NCBI RefSeq assembly: GCF_009908165.1
Contig: NZ_JAAAUC010000001.1
Location: 62,001 to 126,000 of the forward strand
Reading direction: 5' to 3'
Source of the DNA: Frigidibacter albus
Lineage (GTDB): Bacteria > Pseudomonadota > Alphaproteobacteria > Rhodobacterales > Rhodobacteraceae
Length of the DNA stretch: 64,000 nucleotides
In this document: piece by piece, positions 8,385-17,238 of the stretch
Layout of the letters: every line of letters begins with the position of its first letter
How positions within the stretch are numbered: position 1 is the stretch's first letter
Position numbers and translations under genes: made by a program
The notes under the pieces: model-generated
What the model was told of the DNA's origin: nothing
Seen by the model: only the letters and a program-made list of their open reading frames with translations
The model's database searches: none

Positions 8385-9695
8385 ATGGACCCCTTTATCG
8401 CCGGTGCTGCGCTGACCCTCTTCCTGATCGTGTTTCTGGGAAGCGGCATCTGGATCTTTGCGGGGCTGATCCTCGTCTCGGTTGCGGCGCTGCATTTCCT
8501 TGTCGGGATGAACCTTGACCGGATCGGAACAATCGCCTCGTCCATCGCCTATCGCAGCGCGGCGACATGGGAGCTGGCGGCGGTGCCGCTGTTCATCTGG
8601 ATGGCCGAGCTGATCTTTCGCACCGACGTGTCGGAACGCCTGTTCCGCGGGCTTGTGCCCTTTGTCGACAAGATCCCGGGCCGGCTGCTGCACACCAACG
8701 TTCTGGGTTGCACGCTGTTCGCCGCCATCAGCGGATCCTCTGCCGCAACCACCGCGACCGTCGGCAAGATCACCATGGGTGAACTGAGCCGCCGCGGCTA
8801 CGACACCAAAATTGCTGTTGGCTCTCTCGCCGGGGCGGGCAGCCTCGGCCTGCTGCTGCCGCCTTCGATTGCGATGATCATCTATGGCATTCTCGCCGAG
8901 GTCTCGATCAGCCGGCTCTTCGCCGCCGGGGTGCTGCCCGGGCTGCTGGTGGCCGCGCTCTACTCCGCCTACATCATCGTTGTCGCACTGATCCGCCCGG
9001 ACATCGCGCCCGAGGGCTCGAACCGCTATCGCGCGATGGATTATCTGTTTGCGCTTGGCAACCTGACGCCGATCATGTTCCTGATGACGGTCGTCCTCGG
9101 CTCCATCTATTCCGGCATCGCCACCCCGTCCGAGGCGGCCGCGGTCGGGGTCTTTGCCGCCGTGGTGCTGGTCAGCGTGATGGGCAAGATGTCCTTCGCC
9201 CTGTTGCGCGACAGCCTGATGGGCACGGTGCGGACCAGCTCGATGGTCTGCATCATCCTTGTATCGGCGGCTCTTCTGTCTACCACCCTCGGCTATCTGC
9301 ACCTGCCGCAGGAGCTTGGCGCGGCAATCGCATCGCTGGAGCTTGGGCCGGTGGCGCTGATCCTCATCCTCAGCCTGTTCTACCTCGCGCTCGGGATCTT
9401 CGTCGACGGCGTGGCGATCATCGTGATGAGCCTGCCAATGACCCTGCCGCTGGCGCTCGCCGCCGGTTATGACCCGATCTGGTACGGGGTTTTTCTGGTG
9501 CTGATGATCGAGATCGGAATGCTGACCCCACCCGTGGGCATCAATCTCTTCATCCTGCAGGGCATGACGCGCTGGACCCTGTGGCAGGTCTCGGTCGCGT
9601 GCTTCCCGTTCTTCCTGCTGTTCAGCTTTGCCGTTGTGCTGCTGGTGCTGTTCCCCGAGATCGCGCTTTGGTTGCCAAGGGTGCTGTATGGCTGA
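8385..9695 (+). CDS. TRAP transporter large permease (DctM family)
   Basis: 436-aa, 11-12-helix Na+-coupled transport subunit. DctM hallmarks seen are FAAISGSSAATTATVGKI (the conserved serine/threonine-rich loop that forms part of the Na+ site), GYDTKIAVGSLAGAGSLGLL, LPPSIAMIIYGILAEVSISR, ATPSEAAAVGVFAA and LTPPVGINLF near the end. The ATG at 8385 follows TTACGGAGACGCC. The gene closes the hyuAB-dctPQM operon and is convergent with the following LysR gene, with only 19 bases between the stops. Confidence 0.9.
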   Translation: MDPFIAGAALTLFLIVFLGSGIWIFAGLILVSVAALHFLVGMNLDRIGTIASSIAYRSAATWELAAVPLFIWMAELIFRTDVSERLFRGLVPFVDKIPGRLLHTNVLGCTLFAAISGSSAATTATVGKITMGELSRRGYDTKIAVGSLAGAGSLGLLLPPSIAMIIYGILAEVSISRLFAAGVLPGLLVAALYSAYIIVVALIRPDIAPEGSNRYRAMDYLFALGNLTPIMFLMTVVLGSIYSGIATPSEAAAVGVFAAVVLVSVMGKMSFALLRDSLMGTVRTSSMVCIILVSAALLSTTLGYLHLPQELGAAIASLELGPVALILILSLFYLALGIFVDGVAIIVMSLPMTLPLALAAGYDPIWYGVFLVLMIEIGMLTPPVGINLFILQGMTRWTLWQVSVACFPFFLLFSFAVVLLVLFPEIALWLPRVLYG

Positions 9696-9714
9696 GGGGC
9701 CAGCCCGGCGCCAC

Positions 9715-10704
9715 TCAGGCCCGCATTGACGGGTCCGAGGGTGCAAGCTCGAAGAGCTTGGAAGTGTCGGCATCGTCCAGCTGGCGGTAGCCCGGCACCA
9801 GCACCGCCAGCTGCTCCTTGAAGTCGCTGATCAATCGCTCGACCAGTGGCGGCAGTGGCCGGCCCGCCGCGGTGATCACGCCAAAGCGGAACGGAATGTG
9901 AAAGCTCAGCGGGATCACGGCGACACCCGCCACGGGCAGGCCTATGGTCGTCAGCGGCTCTACCACCGCCACGCCAAGCCCCTCGCGGGCGAGCGCCATC
10001 GACACCGGACTTGAGTTGCTGTCGATCAGCGCCATCGGCGTCACATCGAAGGATCCAAGCGCCTGATTGATCGCAAGGCGCAGTCGGTAGGGGTTATGCG
10101 AGGCGATCAGCCGCTCGCCCACCAGATCCTCGGGTGTGATCTCGGCGCGCCCGGCAAGGCGATGGCTGCAGGCCACGACCGCGACGCAGGGCACTTCGGC
10201 CGTCCAGTGAACCTCCACACCCGGGTTATCCAGCGGCAACGAGGTCAGCCCGATATCGGCGGTGCGGTCGGCTACGGCCTGGACGATGGCCTCAGCCGCG
10301 GCAGTGCGCAGATGGATGCGCGCCGGCGTCTCGTCCGCGGTCAGCCCCGCCAGAACCTTCGGCACCACGCTGGCCGCCAGCGACGGCAGCGAGGCGATCT
10401 CGATGGGCTGCGGCGCGGCGCCCGCGATGCCGCGCGCCCGTTCGGCAATGGTGCGAAGCCCGCCAAGGATCATCTCGGCCTGCCCGTAGAACGCCACGCC
10501 CTGCTGGGTGGGCGAGATGCGCGGCCCGTTGCGGTGCAGCAGCGGGAAACCTAATTCCGCCTCCAGCTCCTGGATCAGCCGCGTCACCACCGGCTGCGAG
10601 CGACCAAGCGCCCGCGCGGCCCCGGTCATAGAGCCGATCGAGATCACCGCGACAAAGGCCTCCAGCTGCCGCGTATCCAGATAGGGGCTCGTCATGGGTT
10701 GCAT
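9715..10704 (-). CDS. LysR-family transcriptional regulator
   Basis: LysR-type regulator of about 329 aa. The N-terminal winged HTH (about 6-66) reads LDTRQLEAFVAVISIGSMTG then AARALGRSQPVVTRLIQELE; the C-terminal part (about 95-300) is a periplasmic-binding-like effector domain. Start ATG at 10704 (MQPMTSPYLDTRQL) is chosen because the HTH follows directly; ATG 10695 is equally possible, while a start at 10752 would lie inside the neighbouring remnant. It is convergent with dctM and on the same strand as the esterase/ABC operon upstream, so its target is not obvious. It may control the TRAP/hyu genes, the operon behind it, or neither. Confidence 0.8.
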   Translation of the reverse strand: MQPMTSPYLDTRQLEAFVAVISIGSMTGAARALGRSQPVVTRLIQELEAELGFPLLHRNGPRISPTQQGVAFYGQAEMILGGLRTIAERARGIAGAAPQPIEIASLPSLAASVVPKVLAGLTADETPARIHLRTAAAEAIVQAVADRTADIGLTSLPLDNPGVEVHWTAEVPCVAVVACSHRLAGRAEITPEDLVGERLIASHNPYRLRLAINQALGSFDVTPMALIDSNSSPVSMALAREGLGVAVVEPLTTIGLPVAGVAVIPLSFHIPFRFGVITAAGRPLPPLVERLISDFKEQLAVLVPGYRQLDDADTSKLFELAPSDPSMRA

Positions 10705-10905
10705 TCGGACCAGATCCCGGAGTTGAGGAATGTCTCGATCATCCGCTGCCACGGCGCGATGTCGAGGTCGTTCGCAACCAGCCAGTCCGGATTGTGGCAG
10801 GTTGCGGCATATCGGCCGCCGCTGTCGCAGATCAGGGTGAACAGATCGCTATCTGCGGACCGTCGGCCATCCTGCTCCATCAGTCGAGCATCCTAGCCAT
10901 CTGTT
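10692..10905 (-). pseudogene. C-terminal remnant resembling a PLP-dependent cysteine synthase-like protein
   Basis: The minus-strand frame ending at 10692 reads LFTLICDSGGRYAATCHNPD then WLVANDLDIAPWQRMIETFL, which resembles the C-terminal end of cysteine synthase-like PLP enzymes (family pattern VTLLCDGGDRY...). Just upstream, in another frame, ARMLD matches the preceding part of the same family, which indicates a frameshift. No PLP-lysine region or other enzyme core is present; upstream sequence belongs to the esterase gene. The scrap overlaps the probable LysR start by about 12 bases. Assignment is from memory of the family and is moderate. Confidence 0.45.
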
Positions 10906-12395
10906 GCCGCGCGCCACAGGGCCACGCGCGCATCGAACGGGTCGCGGGTGACTTCGGCGCCGCCCGGCGTCAGCCAGATCAGCCGCGGCTCGTCCACGGT
11001 ATAGCGCGGTGCGGCAACACCGCCGGTGGCCGGCGTCTCGCCCCGGATGAACGACAGCCACAGCTGATGGGTTCGCGCGGCGGCGTGCGGGTCGCTGATG
11101 CGCTGTCGCTCGGGGCGGGCGGACTGGTCCATCCCGGGGCGATACCAGACCTCGCCCACTTCGGCCCCATGCGCCGCGCCGGTCTCATCGGCGGCAAGCT
11201 CCCCCCACAGGTATTTCCACACCGGCTGATGGTCGGCATGGGCGCGTGCAAAGCGGATCGCCGGGGCCTGAAACACCAGATCCCCGCCGATCGCCCGCCA
11301 GAGGCCCTGCGGGCCATGATCCGGCAGCGCCGTGCGGTAGCGGGCGACGATCTGCGCGCCGGTCAGCCCCAGAGGGCGGACGCGCTGGTCCAGCAGCGCG
11401 GCGGCACCCCCCCAGGTCAGGTCCGAGGGCACCACGGTGGAATGCGTCAGGTATTCCGCCGTGGTGCAGCCGATCATCATCGGCACCGGCGCCGTCTGAC
11501 CCCGCAGCGCCGCGGCCTCGGGGTGGTCCGGCAGGCTGTCGCCGTCGATCACCGGCACGAAGGGCACGCCCAGCATCGCCGCGCGCCCGTCGCGGGCTGC
11601 GTCGTGGCGGTCATAGCTTTCGTTGCACAGGTCGCGCTGCGCGGCGATCAGCGCCTGCAGCGGCGCGCGGGCAATCCCCAGGGACTCGGTACCAAGCGCC
11701 GCTGCCATCCGCCGCGTCAGCTTCGCCGCATCCTCGGGCATCGCCAGCCCGGTCGAGGCGCCCGACTGCGGCATCGCGCGGGCGAACAATCCGCGCGCGG
11801 CGGGCATGGCCATCACCGCCGCGACCGCGAAGCCCCCGGCCGAGCGGCCGGCGAAGGTGACTTGCGTGGGATCACCGCCAAAGGACGCGATGTTGCGCTG
11901 CACCCAGTCCAGCGCTGCGATCTGGTCCAACAGGCCGCGGTTGTCCGGCTTGCCCGGCAGGCTGAGAAAGCCAAGCGCACCAAGGCGATAGTTCACCGTC
12001 ACCTCGACCACGCCCGAGGCGGCGAAGGCGCCTGACTGCAGCACGGGTTCATTCGCCGAGCCAACGGCATAGCCCCCCCCGTGGATCCAGACCAGCACCG
12101 GCGCCCGGCCAAAGAGGGTGGGCGTCCGGATATTGAGGCTTAGAAAATCTGAGCCCTGTTCCAGATCCGAGGCTGCCGCGGTGCCGACGGGCCCATAGGT
12201 GGGCAGCTGCGGACAGACCGGCCCCAGCCGGTCGCAGACCCGCACCCCGGCCCAGGGTTCGACCGGCGCGGGCGCCTCGAAGCGCCGCGCCTCGGTCACC
12301 GGCGCGGCATAGGGCACGCCGAGGAAGGCGTAGGTGCCCCCCGGCTCGATCAGGCCCGAGACGCGGCCGGCCTCGGTCTGGACGACAGGCGTCAC
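10893..12395 (-). CDS. Type-B carboxylesterase / p-nitrobenzyl-esterase-like hydrolase
   Basis: 500-aa alpha/beta-hydrolase of the carboxylesterase type-B family. Seen are the N-terminal substrate-entry motif YAFLGVPYA, the oxyanion hole VWIHGGGYAVGS (about 102-113), the nucleophile elbow FAGRSAGG with Ser185, and a C-terminal GAAHGAEVGEV that can supply the catalytic His. The usual elbow is GESAGG; here the Glu is Arg184. No signal peptide, so probably cytoplasmic. Start is the GTG at 12395, overlapping the stop of the upstream ABC permease by 4 bases (GTGA), which makes this the last gene of the eight-gene operon. It presumably hydrolyses an ester or amide in the imported compound. Confidence 0.85.
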   Translation of the reverse strand: MTPVVQTEAGRVSGLIEPGGTYAFLGVPYAAPVTEARRFEAPAPVEPWAGVRVCDRLGPVCPQLPTYGPVGTAAASDLEQGSDFLSLNIRTPTLFGRAPVLVWIHGGGYAVGSANEPVLQSGAFAASGVVEVTVNYRLGALGFLSLPGKPDNRGLLDQIAALDWVQRNIASFGGDPTQVTFAGRSAGGFAVAAVMAMPAARGLFARAMPQSGASTGLAMPEDAAKLTRRMAAALGTESLGIARAPLQALIAAQRDLCNESYDRHDAARDGRAAMLGVPFVPVIDGDSLPDHPEAAALRGQTAPVPMMIGCTTAEYLTHSTVVPSDLTWGGAAALLDQRVRPLGLTGAQIVARYRTALPDHGPQGLWRAIGGDLVFQAPAIRFARAHADHQPVWKYLWGELAADETGAAHGAEVGEVWYRPGMDQSARPERQRISDPHAAARTHQLWLSFIRGETPATGGVAAPRYTVDEPRLIWLTPGGAEVTRDPFDARVALWRAATDG

Positions 12396-13168
12396 AGGGC
12401 GCGTCTCAGGCCGATCAGCTTCTCGACCGCGATCACCACCACGATGGAAATCGCGATCAGCAGCACCGACAGCGCGGCGATCTGCGGATCGGTCGAAACC
12501 TCAAGGTAGTTGTAGATCTCGGTCGGCAGGGTCGAGACCTTCACCGACACGATGAACAGCGAGATCGTCGCCTCGTCGAACGAGATCAGGAAGGCGATGA
12601 CCCCGCCCGCGATCAGGCCCGGCGCGATCAGCGGCAGGGTGATGCGGCGGAACACCGCGAAGGGGGTGGCGCCATGGACCATCGCCGCCTCTTCCACCCG
12701 CCGGTCGACCGACATCAGGCTCATGGTGATGGTGCGGACGGTGTAGGGCACGGTGATGCCAAGATGGGCGAGGATGATGCCGGTATAGCTGTCCAGCAAT
12801 TGCATCGGGGCCAGCACCAGCATGATCCCCACCGCCAGCACGATATGCGGCACAAGGAAGGGCGCGAGGATCAGGAAGTTGACCCCCTCGCGCCCGCGGA
12901 AGCGGTAGCGCACCAGCGCCATCGACAAGAGCGTGCCGATCACCACCGCCGCCAGCCCGACGGCCAGCCCGATCATCACGCTGCGCCCGAAGGCCGAGAT
13001 GAAGGTCTGGTTGGCGAAGACCTTGGCATAGCTGCCGAATGACAGGCTTTCGGGCGGGAAGGCCAGATACTGGCGGGTGTCGAAGGACACGATCACCACC
13101 ACAAGGATCGGCGCCAGCAGGAACAGGTAGATCAGCGCGATCAGGCCGTGCCAGAGAAAGCGGGACAT
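12392..13168 (-). CDS. ABC transporter permease (PotC-like, polyamine/opine/Fe type)
   Basis: 258-aa inner-membrane permease with about six hydrophobic helices; the N-terminus FLWHGLIALIYLFLLAPILV is a membrane segment. The EAA loop reads EEAAMVHGATPFAVFRRITLPL then IAPGLIAGG, the ATPase contact. The SFDEATISLFI segment following it is characteristic of PotC-type spermidine/putrescine importer subunits. The ATG at 13168 lies one base after the upstream permease gene, and the stop overlaps the esterase start. It pairs with the 13170-14045 permease. Confidence 0.85.
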   Translation of the reverse strand: MSRFLWHGLIALIYLFLLAPILVVVIVSFDTRQYLAFPPESLSFGSYAKVFANQTFISAFGRSVMIGLAVGLAAVVIGTLLSMALVRYRFRGREGVNFLILAPFLVPHIVLAVGIMLVLAPMQLLDSYTGIILAHLGITVPYTVRTITMSLMSVDRRVEEAAMVHGATPFAVFRRITLPLIAPGLIAGGVIAFLISFDEATISLFIVSVKVSTLPTEIYNYLEVSTDPQIAALSVLLIAISIVVVIAVEKLIGLRRAL

Positions 13169-13169
13169 G

Positions 13170-14045
13170 TCAGGCCTCCAACCGGCGCAGGGCGCGTTGA
13201 TAGATCACGATGACGGACGAAAACAGCGCCAGCAGCACCACCGACAGCGCGGCGGCAAGCGGCCAGTTCAGCGTGACCGTCGCCTCCTGGAACACCTCGG
13301 TTCCCAGCACGAAGACCCGGCCGCCACCCATCAGACGCGGTGTCACGAAGGCAGAGATCGCCAGCACGAAGACCAGCAGCGCCCCGGTCAGGATGCCGGG
13401 CAGCGACAGCGGCAGGATGATGCGCCAGAACACCCGCAGCTTGCTGGCGCCCAGCATCGAGGCGGCCTCTTCCAGCTGCGGGTTCAGGCGGCCAAAGCCG
13501 GCAAGCATCGCCAGAATCGAATAGGGCATCAGGATTTCGACCAGCGCGACGGTGGCGCCGAAGGTGTTGTTGGACAGGCGCACCGGGTCCGTGGTCAGCG
13601 ACAGTGCCTGCAGCGTGCCGTTGATGACGCCGCGGTCGCCCAGGATCACCATCCAGCCATAGGTCCGCACCACGGCCGAGGTCAGCAGCGGGGCGACGGC
13701 CAGCGCGGTCAGCACCCCGCGCCAGCGGCTGGTGCTGCGCGTCAGGAACAGCGCGATCGGATAGGACAGGATCACCGCAAAGAAGCTGACCGTCACCCCA
13801 AGCGAGAGGGTGTTCATCGCCACCTTCCAGTAGAAGGGATCGGTCAGCGCGGCATGGTAATGCTCCAGCGTCATCCCGCCGCCAAAGGCGGCCATCGACG
13901 AGGTCGAGAACGACGCCCGCGCCAGCCAGATCATCGGCAGCAGGAAGGTGGTCATCAGCGCCAGCAGACCCGGCACCAGCAAGATCAGCAGCATGAAACG
14001 GTTCGATCCCGTTATCTGCTGCGCGGGGGCTCCGGTGGCGCTCAT
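13170..14045 (-). CDS. ABC transporter permease (PotB-like)
   Basis: 291-aa permease; hydrophobic N-terminal helix (FMLLILLVPGLLALMTTFLL) and about six helices in all. The EAA loop reads EEAASMLGASKLRVFWRIIL then PLSLPGIL. The periplasmic stretch SFSTSSMAAFGGGMTLEHYH is like the first loop of PotB/opine permeases. The start overlaps the stop of the ATPase gene by 4 bases, and the next permease begins 1 base after its stop. It forms the heterodimeric channel with the PotC-like subunit. Confidence 0.85.
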   Translation of the reverse strand: MSATGAPAQQITGSNRFMLLILLVPGLLALMTTFLLPMIWLARASFSTSSMAAFGGGMTLEHYHAALTDPFYWKVAMNTLSLGVTVSFFAVILSYPIALFLTRSTSRWRGVLTALAVAPLLTSAVVRTYGWMVILGDRGVINGTLQALSLTTDPVRLSNNTFGATVALVEILMPYSILAMLAGFGRLNPQLEEAASMLGASKLRVFWRIILPLSLPGILTGALLVFVLAISAFVTPRLMGGGRVFVLGTEVFQEATVTLNWPLAAALSVVLLALFSSVIVIYQRALRRLEA

Positions 14046-15103
14046 GCCGCGGCCTCGGACAAGAAGGTCACGTCGCCGGGGGCCACGGCCAGCGTCACCG
14101 TCTCACCCTTGGCAGGCAGGTGGCCGGCATGGGTGTGCAGATCCGCCGTCAGCCGCTTGCCGCCGACGCTGATGCCAAGCGTCAGGATCTGGCCGCGATA
14201 GACCAGGCTGTCGACCTGCCCGGTAAAGGCGTTCGGCCCCGGAGCGGCCAGCTTGAAGCGGTGCGGGCGCACCATCAGGTTGACCTGCGAGCCGATACGG
14301 GCGGGTGCCTCGAACCGCAGCGGCCCCAAGCCTTCGATCTCGGCCTCGCCCGGCGCGGTCACGCGGCCGGACAGGAAGTTGCCGGCGCCGATGAAGCCCG
14401 CGACGAATTCGTTGGCAGGCGCGTCGAAAATCTCGCGCGGGGTGCCGATCTGCTCGATCTTGCCGGCGGACATGACCGCCAGCCGGTCGGCCATCGACAG
14501 CGCCTCGTCCTGGTCATGGGTGACGAAGATCGCGGTGACGCCGGTGCGCGACTGGATCTCGCGGATCTCATCGCGCATCTCGTCGCGCAGCTTGGCGTCA
14601 AGGTTCGACAGCGGCTCGTCCAGCAGCAGCAGTTCAGGTTCAATCACCAGCGAGCGGGCGATGGCGCAGCGCTGCTGCTGGCCGCCCGAAAGCTGCGTCA
14701 CCCGCCGGTCGCCCAGATGGCCAAGCTTGACCATATCCAGCGCGCGCTGGACCTTGGGCCCGCGTTCCGAATGCGGGATGCCGCGCATTTCCAGCCCGAA
14801 GGCGACATTGCCCGCCACCGTCATATGCGGGAACAGCGCATAGGCCTGAAACACCATACCCATGTTGCGCTTGTGGACCGGGGTTTGCGAAATCTCGCGC
14901 CCGTTCAGCTGGATCGCGCCCGAGGTCGGCTCGATCAGCCCGGCAATCATGCGCAGGATCGTGGTCTTGCCGCAGCCCGAAGGCCCCAGCAGCGCCAGCA
15001 TCTCGCCCTTGGGCAGCGCGAAGCTGACATGGTCGACAGAGGGCGTGGCCGCACCCGGATAGGTTTTCACCAGGTTGTCCACGACGACGTGATGTTCGGA
15101 CAT
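14042..15103 (-). CDS. ABC transporter ATP-binding protein (PotA-like)
   Basis: 353-aa ATPase. Walker A GPSGCGKTT (about 39-47), Q-loop MGMVFQAYALFPHM, signature LSGGQQQRCAIARSL, Walker B LLLLDEPLSNLD, H-loop FVTHDQDEALSM. Residues about 240-353 form a TOBE/MOI domain of the PotA/FbpC kind that may sense substrate. All catalytic motifs are intact. It lies 24 bases after the binding-protein gene and is coupled to the permeases, completing an importer for a small cationic or zwitterionic amine, opine or related compound. Confidence 0.88.
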   Translation of the reverse strand: MSEHHVVVDNLVKTYPGAATPSVDHVSFALPKGEMLALLGPSGCGKTTILRMIAGLIEPTSGAIQLNGREISQTPVHKRNMGMVFQAYALFPHMTVAGNVAFGLEMRGIPHSERGPKVQRALDMVKLGHLGDRRVTQLSGGQQQRCAIARSLVIEPELLLLDEPLSNLDAKLRDEMRDEIREIQSRTGVTAIFVTHDQDEALSMADRLAVMSAGKIEQIGTPREIFDAPANEFVAGFIGAGNFLSGRVTAPGEAEIEGLGPLRFEAPARIGSQVNLMVRPHRFKLAAPGPNAFTGQVDSLVYRGQILTLGISVGGKRLTADLHTHAGHLPAKGETVTLAVAPGDVTFLSEAAA

Positions 15104-15127
15104 GGCTCGCCCTCCGTCTGTTTGAGG

Positions 15128-16168
15128 TCAGTTGAACGCGATGACTTCGCGGTTGATGCGCTGGATCCACTCGGAATAGACCGTGGCGATCCAGGGCCAG
15201 TCGAGCGACATCTGCGCCGCCTGCGCCTCGGGCGAGCCATAGATCCGCTCTGCAATTTCGGGGGACAGCTCGACCTTGCTGTTCACCGGGCCGTAGAAGC
15301 TTTGCTCGGCGAAGGTCGCTTGCGCCTCGGCGGAGAGGGCGTAGTTGATGAAGGCCTTGGCCGCGTCGGCATGGGCCGAGCCCTCGACCAGGTTGATCGT
15401 GTTAGTCTGGCCGATGGAGCCTTCCTTTGGGGCAGACACGCCGATGATGCCGCCCTGGGTGTCATGCAGGTATTGCGAGCGGCCGTTCCAGCAGATCGAC
15501 AGGTCGACCTCGCCGCTTTGCACGACGGCGTAGCAATCGGGCGCGGGTTCCCAGGTTGAAACGTTGGGGGCGAACTGGTTCATCAGCTCGATGGCCGGGT
15601 CGATGCTGTCCTTGTAATCCGCGCCGGCGATCTTGTTCAGGATCGGGATCAGGATCACGCCGCGGGTGTCGGCCAGCTTGGCGGCGATCTTGCCCTTGTA
15701 TTTGGGGTCCGCGAGGTCGGTCCAGCTGGTCGGCGGTTCGCTGACCGTTTCGGTGTTGTAGAGGATCGTCAGATTGTCCTGGCTGAAGGCGATGGATTTG
15801 TCGCCGTCGATGCGCGCCCAGTCAGGCTGATCGGCGAGGTTGGGGACCGAGGCTTCATCGAGCGTGGCGAACAGCCCCTCGCCATTGGCCTTGATCGCCA
15901 CCGATACGTCGATCAGCGCCACGTCCACCGTCGGGTCCGACCGCTGCAGCGTCAGCAGCGCCAGCGTCTCGGCCGAGTTCTTCGATGGCTGGTAGATGAC
16001 GTCGATGTCGGGATGGGCCGCCTCGAACGGGGCGATGATGAACTTCTCGTAGTTCTCGGCAAAGACGCCCGAGAAGCCGACGACGTTCAGCGGGGTCTTG
16101 TCCTGCGCATGGGCGGCGCCGGAGGCGGCGAGCAGCGCAAGCAGCGATAGGGAGAGGCGTTTCGTCAT
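15128..16168 (-). CDS. ABC transporter substrate-binding protein (PotD/PotF-like)
   Basis: 346-aa periplasmic protein with a Sec signal peptide (MTKRLSLSLLALLAASGAAH, cleavage after AHA before QDKTP). The mature part is a family-1/6-like extracellular binding fold: LNVVGFSGVFAENYEKFIIA, PFEAAHPDIDVIYQ, QDNLTILYNTETVSEPPTSW then TDLADPKYKGK, INYALSAEAQ. It is the specificity determinant of the importer. The segment DVALIDVSVAIKANGEGLF suggests a hinge and pocket like that of Fe3+/polyamine SBPs, but the ligand is not deducible. SD-like GGAGACC precedes the ATG. Confidence 0.85.
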   Translation of the reverse strand: MTKRLSLSLLALLAASGAAHAQDKTPLNVVGFSGVFAENYEKFIIAPFEAAHPDIDVIYQPSKNSAETLALLTLQRSDPTVDVALIDVSVAIKANGEGLFATLDEASVPNLADQPDWARIDGDKSIAFSQDNLTILYNTETVSEPPTSWTDLADPKYKGKIAAKLADTRGVILIPILNKIAGADYKDSIDPAIELMNQFAPNVSTWEPAPDCYAVVQSGEVDLSICWNGRSQYLHDTQGGIIGVSAPKEGSIGQTNTINLVEGSAHADAAKAFINYALSAEAQATFAEQSFYGPVNSKVELSPEIAERIYGSPEAQAAQMSLDWPWIATVYSEWIQRINREVIAFN

Positions 16169-16212
16169 GGGGGCGGTCTCCTTTGGAGGGTGAGCAGTCA
16201 GGCGGTGAGCAA

Positions 16213-17238
16213 TCAGGTGGTGGGGGTCCAGGCGCGGTCGAACAGCGTCAGCCAGTTCAGGCCCAGGACCTTGGTCACGTTCTGCTCGCCCCAGCCGCGG
16301 GCGAGCATCCTGCCGGTCATGTTCGGCAGGTCGGTCATCCGGCGGATGCCGGCAGGCTTGTTGATCTTCACGTTGCCGAACTCCGTCAGCTTGCGGGCGG
16401 TGCCCTTGTCACGGTTGGCCCAAAGCAGCCAGTCGGACGGGCGCGGCCGGTCGAGCGAGAAATCGGTGCCGATGCCGACATGATCGAAGCCGACAAGGCC
16501 GATCACATGTTCCATCGCGTCCAGCACATCCTCGACTGTCGCATCATTCCCGGCCTTCAGCCCCGGCGCGAACAGCGACAGGCCGATCAGCCCGCCCTTT
16601 TCGGCGCAGGCGAGGAACAGGTCATCATTCTTGTTGCGCTTCACGTCGTGCAGGGCGCGCGGCAGGATATGGCTGATGCAGACCGGCGCCTTGGAATAGG
16701 CGATGGTATCGGCCGAGGTCTTGTCGCCGACATGGCTGAGATCGCACAGCACGCCGAGGCGGTTCATTTCCGACACCACCTCGCGGCCAAAGCCGGTCAG
16801 GCCGCTGTCATGCTCTTCCAGATAGCCCGCGCCCGAATAGTTCTGGGTGTTGTAGGTCAGCTGCATGATGTTCACGCCCAGATCCTTGAAGATCTCGACG
16901 TAATCCAGCTTGTCCTCCAGCGGCGAGGTGTTCTGCCAGCCCAGGATGATGCCGGTCTTGCCGGCGGCCTTGGCGGCGTGGATATCGGCGACCGTCCTCA
17001 CCGGGGCAAGGATGTCGGCATTCTCACGCAAGAAGTGCTTCCACATCGACACATAGCCGATGCCTTCCACGAAATTCTCCCACAGCACGGTCGAGACGTT
17101 GACGGCGGTGATCCCGCCCGCCCGCATCTCTTCGAAGATCGGCCGCCCCCACAGCGAGGTCTGCAGCCCATCGACGATGACGGCGCCGTCATGAAGGGCC
17201 TGCGCCTCGGGGGAAATGGTCCAGCCTTGGGATTCCAT
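16213..17238 (-). CDS. M19 (renal/membrane dipeptidase)-like metallohydrolase with altered metal site
   Basis: 341-aa TIM-barrel protein of the membrane-dipeptidase family: NRLGVLCDLSHVGDKTSADT, APVCISHILPRALHDVKRNK, VIGLVGFDHVGIGTDFS and a C-terminal NMTGRMLARGWGEQNVTKVL that match M19. The first metal motif is not conserved: where M19 has DGHND this protein has DGLQT (His to Leu25, Asp to Thr27), and the bridging Glu region (VEGGHS in the family) is LGWQNT. H169, H190 and the Asp of GTDF remain. ATG 17238 is preferred to GTG 17241 because AGGAG is 8 bases away; it overlaps the preceding stop (TGATG). No signal peptide: cytoplasmic. Likely a lyase or hydrolase with a different or single-metal site. 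Confidence 0.8.
   Translation of the reverse strand: MESQGWTISPEAQALHDGAVIVDGLQTSLWGRPIFEEMRAGGITAVNVSTVLWENFVEGIGYVSMWKHFLRENADILAPVRTVADIHAAKAAGKTGIILGWQNTSPLEDKLDYVEIFKDLGVNIMQLTYNTQNYSGAGYLEEHDSGLTGFGREVVSEMNRLGVLCDLSHVGDKTSADTIAYSKAPVCISHILPRALHDVKRNKNDDLFLACAEKGGLIGLSLFAPGLKAGNDATVEDVLDAMEHVIGLVGFDHVGIGTDFSLDRPRPSDWLLWANRDKGTARKLTEFGNVKINKPAGIRRMTDLPNMTGRMLARGWGEQNVTKVLGLNWLTLFDRAWTPTT

Noticed and set aside
7386-9773. Minus-strand open frame of about 795 codons over dctP-dctM
   Set aside because: Runs across three membrane/periplasmic transporter genes and reads as charged repeats typical of antisense TRAP permeases.
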